Assembly (NCBI GenBank): GCA_029939815.1
Contig: JAOZSF010000144.1
Location: forward strand, 1 to 5,666
Direction of reading: 5' to 3'
DNA from: a bacterium
GTDB lineage: Bacteria > Auribacterota > UBA3054 > B51-G9
Length of the DNA stretch: 5,666 nt
In this document: positions 1-5,562 of the stretch, piece after piece
Position numbering within the stretch: position 1 is the stretch's first letter
How the letters are laid out: every line of letters begins with the position of its first letter
Translations under genes and position numbers: made by a program
The notes under the pieces: generated by a model
The model's input: only the letters and a program-made list of their open reading frames with translations
The model's database searches: none
What the model was told of the DNA's origin: nothing

Positions 1-55
1 TATTTATTAATATCATGTAATTTCAGTTTGTTTTGTGTTTTAATCACTTTTAAAA

Positions 56-81
56 ATGATTCTGTCGACCATGATTCTGTC
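56..81 (+). repeat. 11-base direct repeat, two copies
   Basis: ATGATTCTGTC occurs at 56-66 and again, identically, at 71-81, with a 15-base period and GACC between the copies. A period of one and a half helical turns and the place near a candidate att site would suit a DNA-binding protein such as an integrase arm-site binder. The role is inferred only from spacing and location. It could also be a short tandem duplication without function. Confidence 0.55.
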
Positions 82-103
82 TAATTCTTAGTAATTTTGC
101 CAC

Positions 104-145
104 ACCCCGCGCATGCTTGGGGTTAGTAAATGATGCCGCTACTAA
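104..145. repeat. Two adjacent small inverted repeats
   Basis: ACCCC (104-108) is the reverse complement of GGGGT (119-123), and the 10-base loop between them contains the palindrome GCATGC. Directly after it, TTAGTA (123-128) pairs with TACTAA (140-145) across an 11-base loop. A related TTAGTAAT lies upstream at 88-95 and, like the 123 copy, is followed shortly by TGCC. No T-run follows either hairpin, so neither looks like a terminator. The mixture of direct and inverted short motifs is typical of recombination or regulator sites, but no family can be named. Confidence 0.4.
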
Positions 146-222
146 TGTTGTATTATTCATTGCTATGCGAAAATAAATAATGGGATAAAATGTCTCTCCC
201 CCCTAGAAAATTCCATTGAGCC

Positions 223-246
223 GTTCAAGTCCTACTGGGTCCACCA
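223..246 (+). other. Orphan 3' end of a tRNA gene (positions 53-76), candidate att half-site
   Basis: Read with standard tRNA numbering, these bases give G53, the T-loop TTCAAGT (54-60), C61, the 3' T-stem strand CCTAC (61-65), the 3' acceptor strand TGGGTCC (66-72), A73 and CCA (74-76). Nothing upstream completes a tRNA. The five bases before the T-loop, AGCCG, pair with CCTAC only at the closing G53-C61. No GGACCCA acceptor partner and no D-arm or anticodon arm is visible in 1-222. Identity to a tRNA therefore starts at the T-loop, a known crossover region for tyrosine integrases. A strong terminator follows within a few bases, as expected downstream of a tRNA gene. I read it as a displaced tRNA 3' end left by integration. 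A deletion scar is the alternative. The amino-acid identity cannot be told because the anticodon is missing. Confidence 0.7.
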
Positions 247-249
247 TTT

Positions 250-287
250 AAAAGCCCCGTGAACAAAGCGTTCCCGGGGCTTTTTTT
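250..287. terminator. Strong bidirectional Rho-independent terminator
   Basis: The stem pairs AAAAGCCCCG (250-259) with CGGGGCTTTT (275-284). After a single T260/C274 mismatch, GAAC (261-264) pairs with GTTC (270-273) around an AAAGC loop. On the plus strand the stem runs into seven T residues (281-287). On the minus strand the same stem ends in CTTTT, so it can stop transcription from both sides. It overlaps the stop codon of the leftward methyltransferase gene by two bases and lies three bases after the CCA of the tRNA fragment, so it probably served the tRNA originally and now also closes the leftward gene cluster. Confidence 0.9.
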
Positions 288-1278
288 AATTTTTCTTTTT
301 TAATGTGTATTCAACAATATCACCTTGGTGGAATTTATCGATCATCCATCCAACGGGTCGCCATACATTTTTCCAAAAGGAATTTTTCTTTATTGGAAGT
401 AAAATTTTCGGTGCGGCATTGTTTTTCTTTGCGTATTCCAGACTCGTAAAAAATCCGGTGTTTGGAGAGTTGAAGTCTGTTTTTATAACTTTCAGATTAT
501 GCTGCTCTGCAAGTGCGGAAAATGTTTTCGGAGCGTAATGAAAAACATGGCGCGGAATGTCTAACGCAAACCAGTTTTCTTTGAATAATTTAAACATCGC
601 ACTGTTAATATTCGGGATTCTTATTAGAGCAATTCCATCCGGCTTTAAAATTCTGTGAATTTCATCAAGCGTTTCTTTCGGATTTATAAGATGCTCGAAA
701 ACATAATGCAAGCGTACTACATCAAACGATTTATCAGGAAATTCAGCATCGATAAGAGTACCGCAAAATACAGATAAGCCGGCTTCATTTGCTGCTTGAG
801 CTGCCGGCTCATCTATTTCAACACCTTTATTTTTCCACCCGGCATTTTTCAACTTTATCAGCCATCCTCCGTTTCCACATCCGACATCAAGGATTTCGCC
901 CTCGCCATGATATGGGATCATACTTTTAAGAGTGCTTAAGCTGAGAAAATACAAGAATGGTTTTAACAGAGTTCTAAGCCATTTGGGCGGTGGATTATTT
1001 TGATTTACCGGGCAGCCGTAATACCAGCGAAGAAGAAAAACTTTCAGTGTTTTATGCTTCTTTAAACTGGAATCAACTTTCTTTTTTCTGTGCGGACAGT
1101 AGTCATCAGGATAATAAGCCGCAAGTTCATTATTATCCGGCTGAGGATTGATGTAAACCATCCCGCAGGCGCACTTGGAAAGAGTGAATTCGCCGGGAAC
1201 ATCGTGAAGAATATCAATCCCGCGAATAAAAATATTTTGATTGTCAGCATTGCAGACCGGACATAAGATATTTTTCAT
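286..1278 (-). CDS. Class I SAM-dependent methyltransferase with N-terminal zinc-ribbon motif
   Basis: A predicted cytoplasmic 330-residue methyltransferase. Residues 6-9 (CPVC) and 36-38 (CAC) form a four-cysteine, probably zinc-binding knuckle common in one family of sugar- and lipid-associated methyltransferases. The Rossmann fold follows: motif I EILDVGCGNGGW (128-139), the acidic motif II residues in VEID (153-156), motif IV region VRLHYVFEHL (188-197) and LKPDGIALIRIPN (211-223). The later DIPRHVFHYAPKTF segment (240-253) is typical of the same family. The substrate is not recognisable; the nearby polysaccharide genes make a glycan or lipid carrier plausible by inference. The frame stays open upstream to a TTG at 1410, but that extension runs through palindromic repeats, so the ATG at 1278 followed by the MKNILCPVC zinc motif was chosen. 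No good Shine-Dalgarno precedes this ATG. It lies 157 bases after recA and may be cotranscribed with it. Confidence 0.88.
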   Translation of the reverse strand: MKNILCPVCNADNQNIFIRGIDILHDVPGEFTLSKCACGMVYINPQPDNNELAAYYPDDYCPHRKKKVDSSLKKHKTLKVFLLRWYYGCPVNQNNPPPKWLRTLLKPFLYFLSLSTLKSMIPYHGEGEILDVGCGNGGWLIKLKNAGWKNKGVEIDEPAAQAANEAGLSVFCGTLIDAEFPDKSFDVVRLHYVFEHLINPKETLDEIHRILKPDGIALIRIPNINSAMFKLFKENWFALDIPRHVFHYAPKTFSALAEQHNLKVIKTDFNSPNTGFFTSLEYAKKNNAAPKILLPIKKNSFWKNVWRPVGWMIDKFHQGDIVEYTLKKKN

Positions 1279-1304
1279 TATTCTAATTTTTTTTTCATTT
1301 TTAT

Positions 1305-1395
1305 ATCCCCCGACACAAGGTTGGCGGGAAATCCAATCGGGTTCATCCCGATTGAAGGAAAAATTTAACCATCCCCCGACGCAAGGTCGGTGGGA
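1305..1395 (-). repeat. Palindromic repeat cluster (REP/BIME-like) between recA and the methyltransferase
   Basis: Two 25-base copies, 1395-1371 and 1329-1305 on the minus strand, differ at only three positions, all transitions. Each is a hairpin: TCCC and CCGAC pair with GTCGG and GGGA, with one bulged base and a 5-base loop. The distal copy (1371-1395) is perfectly paired; in the proximal copy one pair becomes a G-U wobble on the plus strand and a mismatch on the minus strand. Between them a separate perfect 8-base stem, CAATCGGG (1334-1341) with CCCGATTG (1347-1354), has a 5-base loop. The layout resembles paired REP elements. After recA, the first hairpin is followed by TTAAATTTTT, so it could act as a weak terminator or protect the 3' end of the recA message. 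Confidence 0.75.
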
Positions 1396-1435
1396 TATGT
1401 TCCTTTTCAAGCATTATCTATTAAGCCGTTTCTAT

Positions 1436-2500
1436 TCAACCTTCATCAGCGGTTTCGTTTGCTTCGACCGGAGTTTCTTCCGGCTCTGCTTTTTTAATAT
1501 AACCGATGTACTCTTTTACAGCGATATCAAGTTTCTCACAAAGTTCGGGGTCATTTTTAAGAAGTTCTTTTACGGCATCGCGCCCCTGGCCGAGTCGTGT
1601 TTCACCCCAGCTGAACCACGAACCTCTTTTGCTGACGATTTCTTTATCAACGGCAACATCAAGTAAAGCGCCCTCTGAAGAAATACCTTCATCATACATA
1701 ATATCAAACTCGGCAACTTTGAACGGAGGAGCAACTTTATTTTTAACAACTTTCACTCTTGCTCTGATGCCGATACTTTCGCCCTGGGAATCTTTCAATG
1801 TAGCGATTCTTCTAATATCCAGTCTGACGGAAGAATAGAATTTCAATGCTCTTCCGCCGGTTGTAGTTTCCGGGCTTCCGAACATCACGCCTATTTTTTC
1901 GCGGATTTGGTTAATAAAGACGCAGGCGCATTTTGAGCGACCGATAACGCCGGTTAATTTTCTTAAAGCCTGCGACATCAATCTTGCCTGAAGTCCAACG
2001 AATGAGTCGCCCATTTCGCCCCGGATTTCAGCTTTTGGAACTAAAGCGGCAACGGAGTCGATAACGACGAGATCAACAGCATTTGAACGGATAAGGGTTT
2101 CGGTAATACTTAACGCGTCTTCTCCGCAATCGGGTTGAGAGATAAGCAATTCATCAACGTTAACGCCGATTTTTCTTGCGTATCCCGGGTCAACGGCGTG
2201 TTCGGCATCGATATAAGCGACCACGCCGCCTGCTTTCTGCGCGTTAGCGGCGACGCTAAGAGCGAGGGTCGTTTTTCCTGAAGATTCGGGGCCGTAAATT
2301 TCAGTAACGCGGCTTTTAGGGATTCCGCCTATACCGAGAGCCATATCGAGAGTAATTGCCCCTGTTGGAATATTATCAATATTGATTGCGAAATCGCTTC
2401 CGAGTTTCATAATTGAGCCCTGCCCAAACTGTTTTTCGATTTGTCCGAGAGCAGCGTCAAGAGCTTTTGCGCGTTCATTAGTTTCTTTTTTAGTAGCCAT
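1436..2500 (-). CDS. recA: Recombinase RecA
   Basis: The 354-residue protein has the normal length and all hallmarks of RecA, the ATPase that forms filaments on single-stranded DNA, catalyses strand exchange in homologous recombination and stimulates LexA self-cleavage in the SOS response. Visible features are Walker A GPESSGKT (70-77), the catalytic Glu100 in YIDAEHA, Walker B DLVVIDS (143-149), loop L1 around PKAEIRGEMG (155-164), and loop L2 starting at INQIREKIGV (196-205) with the ATP-sensing Gln198. The C-terminal tail from residue 338 is short and acidic, as in many bacteria. The ATG is supported by an AGGAG five bases upstream. It starts 23 bases after the PncC-type gene, the classic cinA/pncC-recA order. 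I see no Gram-negative or Gram-positive LexA box in the short spacer, so expression probably depends on an upstream promoter. Confidence 0.99.
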   Translation of the reverse strand: MATKKETNERAKALDAALGQIEKQFGQGSIMKLGSDFAINIDNIPTGAITLDMALGIGGIPKSRVTEIYGPESSGKTTLALSVAANAQKAGGVVAYIDAEHAVDPGYARKIGVNVDELLISQPDCGEDALSITETLIRSNAVDLVVIDSVAALVPKAEIRGEMGDSFVGLQARLMSQALRKLTGVIGRSKCACVFINQIREKIGVMFGSPETTTGGRALKFYSSVRLDIRRIATLKDSQGESIGIRARVKVVKNKVAPPFKVAEFDIMYDEGISSEGALLDVAVDKEIVSKRGSWFSWGETRLGQGRDAVKELLKNDPELCEKLDIAVKEYIGYIKKAEPEETPVEANETADEG

Positions 2501-2505
2501 TTTAT

Positions 2506-2510
2506 CTCCT
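2506..2510 (-). promoter_or_regulatory. Ribosome binding site of recA
   Basis: AGGAG on the minus strand, separated from the recA ATG by the five bases ATAAA. It is the strongest Shine-Dalgarno in the window and fixes the recA start. It lies in the 23-base gap after the amidohydrolase gene, so recA can be translated independently even when cotranscribed. Confidence 0.9.
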
Positions 2511-2523
2511 TTTAGTTAAATTA

Positions 2524-3024
2524 TTAATTATCATCAATATAATTTTGAATTTCTTCATTTAGAAATTTAAGTCCTTCTGTAATTGTCTGTTCACGAATAC
2601 TTTCCCGGTCACCTGAAAAACGGCATTCTAATGTAATCACATTTTCAGGCGTTGCGACGGCCAGCCAGACAGTTCCGACCGGTTTTTTCATTGTCCCGCC
2701 GGAAGGTCCGGCGACGCCGGAAGAAACGATGCAGAAATCTGTGTTAAAGATATTTGATGTATTATCAGCCATTTCGATTACTGTTTCCTCGCTTACCGCG
2801 CCGAATTTTTCAAGTGTTTTATCATCAACGCCAAGCAATCGGCTTTTTATGTCGTTTGAATACGCAACAACTCCGCCGACAAAACTTTCCGAACATCCGG
2901 GGACATCGGTCAGTGCTTTAGCTATCCCGCCGCCGGAGCAGGATTCTGCTGAACTAAGAGAGCGGTCGTTTTGTTTTAGCAGTGCGAGGATTTTTTCAGC
3001 GATATTAAATTGTATTTGTTTCAT
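2524..3024 (-). CDS. pncC: CinA C-terminal-domain protein, nicotinamide-nucleotide amidohydrolase (PncC type)
   Basis: The 166-residue protein consists only of the CinA C-terminal domain. In characterised members this domain deamidates nicotinamide mononucleotide to nicotinic acid mononucleotide, recycling NAD. Family signatures are clear: SSAESCSGGGIAKAL (24-38) with the nucleophile region ESC-GG, the GGVVAYSNDIKSRLLGV segment (50-66) with conserved Lys60, FGAVSEETV (74-82), SGVAGPSGGT (102-111) then KPVGTVWLA (114-122), and FSGDRESIR (136-144). The molybdopterin-binding-like N-terminal domain of full CinA is absent, as in E. coli PncC, so this is a normal short form and not a truncation. 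Its ATG overlaps the stop of the preceding membrane-protein gene (ATGA), with GGAG about 13 bases upstream, so translation is probably coupled. recA follows 23 bases later, matching the conserved neighbourhood. Cytoplasmic location is expected. Enzymatic activity is inferred from the family. Confidence 0.93.
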   Translation of the reverse strand: MKQIQFNIAEKILALLKQNDRSLSSAESCSGGGIAKALTDVPGCSESFVGGVVAYSNDIKSRLLGVDDKTLEKFGAVSEETVIEMADNTSNIFNTDFCIVSSGVAGPSGGTMKKPVGTVWLAVATPENVITLECRFSGDRESIREQTITEGLKFLNEEIQNYIDDN

Positions 3025-5555
3025 TCGGATATAATTTCTCCAACAGAAATACCCAAAGGGCGGGAATCATCAAAGCCATAATGTTTAGGAATCCATGTTC
3101 TTGAGGAAATGAATTCTACGACACCAGTAGAACCGGTCCGGAATTTTTCTGAGATTGGATATGTGTAATTTTTCCATGCTTTATTTCTAAATGTGACGGT
3201 ATCTATATATTCATTATTAAAATAAACAGCGACATCAAGCGGCCACCATTTCAGCAAAATATTAGCAGCTGAAAACGGGATTTTCAATTTGTGTTTTTCA
3301 CCGACAATAACTTTTCTCCAGGCATATTTCTTTGACCACCAGAAAGGCATGTCATCTAGAAAATCCACACCGTACCACCCGCCCATTTCGCTTTCAGGAG
3401 TAAGCCATCTGTGTTTACCGACTGTGATACCAAGACTTCGAACATCTTCGTTAGTGCTTACGCTGCTTGGTTTCCACAATTTATCGACTTCGATTCTTAC
3501 GGAGACAAAAGCCGGAAGAGAGTGAATAAAAGCGTTTGCATAAGGCGCGGGGAATTTAATTAATTTCCATTCGCCCGGTTTATCAAGGATTATTTCGTTG
3601 ATTTTATTTCCATTAACATAGAAAGAGACTTTTTGATGGTTTTCGGCAAGTTTCGGGTTACTGCTTAAAATAGGGAAGCCAAGCAATAAATCTTTTCTTT
3701 CCAGAGTAATATGCGCGACTTTTTTAATCCATCTATGCTGAAAGGGGACACCCTTCCAATTTTCCCATTTTTCCCATCCTTTTTCTATTTTCAAACCATA
3801 AACAGCTTGTCTGCGTTCGCTATTCAAAGATTTATTATTATTTTCATAAATACGCCACGCGTAAAATGCAAGAAGAATAATAATTAATGCGGGAATAATA
3901 TATTTCATATCTTCTATTATTTTGGAACGTTTCGTAATTTTTCCGGAAGGTTCCTGATATGAAGCGGCAACGCCAAGCAGAATAGAGAAAGCGATATTAA
4001 ATTCGAATGCAAGGGTATGTACCCCGAAAATTAAAATTATAAGATAAATGGGAAGAGCGATTAACAGGACAAGTCTTTGATGCAGTTCAAAAGTAGATAA
4101 AGAAGAAGAATTTTTAATTCCTTTTAACATCATAACAATTAATGTTCCAAAAAACATTCCTATAAATAGTATTCCCGGAAATCCGGTTTCAGCAGCATAG
4201 TGTAAGTAGTAATTGCACGCGTTATCAACTCTGAACAACCGTTCTTTTTTTGCTGATGTATAATTAGGAAGTTCTACAACATAGGCGCCCAAGCCGATAC
4301 CTGTGAAGGGATAATCTTTCCACATAATGGATGCGTATTTCCAATATAGCAGTCTTCTTTTATCGTTAATCAGACCAATAGTTCCTCCGCCGTTTCTTTT
4401 GAAGATTCTAATATCTCTTTTTATACGTCTTAGGAGAGAAGTACTTGAACTTGTAACGCGGAGGTTTCTATCGACATAATTTATTGCTTTTGGCAGCAAA
4501 GCGATTCCCGTGGCATAAATGCCTATCATAAAGACAATGACCAAAGACTTGATTAGGGATGAATGTTTGAAATTTTTAGTTAAAATATTTGTATAATAAT
4601 ACACGCTGACAAAGACCGCGCATGATAAAGCTAATAGAGTTGAAAGCAGAGCGGTTCTGGACCCTGAATATTGAATAGCGAGTAAAAAGATAAAAGTCAG
4701 AATCACAGCGGAGATTTTTTTTATCCATGCGATCCAGGATTTACTGGACCCGCTGAACGCGATTTTTAACAGAGAAATTGTTATACACAAAGAAATAAAA
4801 GCGCCAAGCGCGTTTGGATCTGTGCAGGTACCGTTAACGCGTTTTAATCTAATCCAATAATAAGCTTTATTTGCGCAGAACATGATATCGTTCATTTCCT
4901 GATAAATAGCAAACATCGCCGCGCAGGCTCCTCCGAGCAAAAGAGTCCATATAATTACGGATTGAATATTTGCGAATTTCCTTTTAAATTTACACAAAAT
5001 ATTTTGTGACGCGCAAATAATAAATATACCGAGATAAACATTTGCAAAAACAAATAAAATATATCGAACGGCATCAATACGGGTCATGTTTTTATTGTTA
5101 ACAATCTCAGAAAGAAAATCCGGCGCGTTCCATAACCATGGAGGACAATATCTGAAGAACGTTCCCGCGGTGCTGATAAAAATAACGGCGGCAAACGCGA
5201 TTAACCAGCCTCGTCCTTTGAAAGATTCTTCCGGTTCCGGTTTGATGATTCCGTTAAGCAGCCAGCCGCTCACAAAACCCGCTTCCGCGAATAAAACGAT
5301 AGGGTATGGACTTCCTTTAGTAAGATATAATGGAACAACGCTTATCAGAGGCGCGCAAAAGCAAAGAAGAATCAATCCACCTAAAGGAAAGGAGGAACTC
5401 AGCAACATGAAAACCCCGAAAGCGATGTAACAGGAATTACGAACATTTTGCCAATCTGATCCCGGGCTGAAAAAGATCCACAAAGCTACTACGCCTGTTA
5501 TTACAAAGGCGAGAAGAAGAGAGCGTTTCAAACGTTTTATAAGATTATCATTCAT
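3021..5555 (-). CDS. O-antigen ligase/polymerase-family membrane protein with tandem C-terminal soluble modules
   Basis: The 844-residue protein begins with a large hydrophobic part (about 12-570) with roughly 12-15 membrane spans. It carries marks of the Wzy_C/WaaL ligase family: RVNGTCTDPNALGAF (239-253), YSGSRTALLS (296-305), a long loop ending in RRLLYWKYASIMWKDYPFTGIGLGAY (400-425, key residues W405, P416, G419, G421), and NYYLHYAAETGFPG (448-461). This family transfers or polymerises undecaprenol-linked glycan on the outer face of the inner membrane. Where most members have HN before xYL, this one has Cys447-Asn448. Residues about 575-844 form a soluble, beta-rich and aromatic-rich region with two related halves (606-716 and 727-841), each ending in W-x-P ... 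R-x-LG. Usual ligases are near 400-450 residues, so this tail is an added module. The ATG follows the previous gene by seven bases with only a weak, distant AGAG-type site. Ligase, polymerase or protein-glycosylation use cannot be separated from sequence alone. Confidence 0.85.
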   Translation of the reverse strand: MNDNLIKRLKRSLLLAFVITGVVALWIFFSPGSDWQNVRNSCYIAFGVFMLLSSSFPLGGLILLCFCAPLISVVPLYLTKGSPYPIVLFAEAGFVSGWLLNGIIKPEPEESFKGRGWLIAFAAVIFISTAGTFFRYCPPWLWNAPDFLSEIVNNKNMTRIDAVRYILFVFANVYLGIFIICASQNILCKFKRKFANIQSVIIWTLLLGGACAAMFAIYQEMNDIMFCANKAYYWIRLKRVNGTCTDPNALGAFISLCITISLLKIAFSGSSKSWIAWIKKISAVILTFIFLLAIQYSGSRTALLSTLLALSCAVFVSVYYYTNILTKNFKHSSLIKSLVIVFMIGIYATGIALLPKAINYVDRNLRVTSSSTSLLRRIKRDIRIFKRNGGGTIGLINDKRRLLYWKYASIMWKDYPFTGIGLGAYVVELPNYTSAKKERLFRVDNACNYYLHYAAETGFPGILFIGMFFGTLIVMMLKGIKNSSSLSTFELHQRLVLLIALPIYLIILIFGVHTLAFEFNIAFSILLGVAASYQEPSGKITKRSKIIEDMKYIIPALIIILLAFYAWRIYENNNKSLNSERRQAVYGLKIEKGWEKWENWKGVPFQHRWIKKVAHITLERKDLLLGFPILSSNPKLAENHQKVSFYVNGNKINEIILDKPGEWKLIKFPAPYANAFIHSLPAFVSVRIEVDKLWKPSSVSTNEDVRSLGITVGKHRWLTPESEMGGWYGVDFLDDMPFWWSKKYAWRKVIVGEKHKLKIPFSAANILLKWWPLDVAVYFNNEYIDTVTFRNKAWKNYTYPISEKFRTGSTGVVEFISSRTWIPKHYGFDDSRPLGISVGEIISE
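3033..3740 (-). repeat. Tandem protein-level repeat in the C-terminal region of the ligase-family protein
   Basis: Residues 606-716 (bases 3740-3408) and 727-841 (bases 3377-3033) align as two diverged copies. Both have a strand resembling VSFYVNGNKINEI / VAVYFNNEYIDTV, then a W-K core (W663-K664 and W794-K795), then the ending VRIEVDKLWKP...VRSLGITV (686-712) and VVEFISSRTWIP...SRPLGISV (812-838). A third copy of this ending occurs in the partial gene at 5563-5666. The pattern suggests duplicated jelly-roll or similar beta-sandwich modules, perhaps sugar-binding. The fold is inferred and not recognised as a named domain. Confidence 0.7.
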
Positions 5556-5562
5556 ATTAGAT

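Larger units (their letters stand above)
1..222. other. AT-rich non-coding stretch, possible end of an integrated element
   Basis: No convincing gene is seen here. The plus-strand frame starting at base 1 is open only to a TAA at 82-84, and the other frames are broken early. The stretch holds short repeats: an 11-base direct repeat (56-66 and 71-81), a TTAGTAA motif occurring twice (88-94 and 123-129) with its reverse complement TACTAA at 140-145, and a small ACCCC/GGGGT hairpin (104-123). It ends exactly where a tRNA 3' fragment begins at 223. I infer that it could be the terminal part of a mobile element inserted in a tRNA gene, with the repeats as possible recombinase binding sites. The rest of any element lies beyond the left edge, so this is unproven. 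Confidence 0.4.

Noticed and set aside
1..84. Possible C-terminal end of a plus-strand gene open from the left edge to the TAA at 82
   Set aside because: Only 27 codons, with no recognisable motif. The DSV-type ending comes from the 11-base direct repeat, so there is not enough to support a gene.
151..191. Possible promoter (TTGCTA at 160-165 with TAAAAT at 186-191) reading toward the tRNA fragment
   Set aside because: The 20-base spacer is too long and the hexamers are poor; in AT-rich DNA this is expected by chance.
1..246. 3' part of a tmRNA
   Set aside because: The CCA end and T-loop would suit it, but the T-stem does not pair and no tmRNA pseudoknot or partner strand is evident. A displaced tRNA fragment explains the bases better, although the far-left sequence is not available.
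1305..1395. CRISPR-like repeat array
   Set aside because: Only two imperfect copies, with a hairpin between them and no further units; this fits palindromic intergenic repeats.
1279..1410. Extending the methyltransferase to a TTG start at 1410 (44 extra residues)
   Set aside because: The extension is encoded by the palindromic repeats, carries two PCVGG copies from them, starts at TTG without a ribosome binding site, and precedes a normal family N-terminus with the CPVC motif.
1241..1838. Plus-strand open frames opposite recA and the spacer, and similar frames at 305-538, 2729-3034, 3289-3525 and 5086-5430
   Set aside because: They lie antisense to well-supported genes, show no family motifs and have no ribosome binding sites; they are shadows of the minus-strand coding sequence.
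2501..2560. LexA box or clear recA promoter
   Set aside because: No CTGT-N8-ACAG or GAAC-N4-GTTC pattern is present. AT-rich hexamers can be found, but none with convincing -35/-10 spacing.
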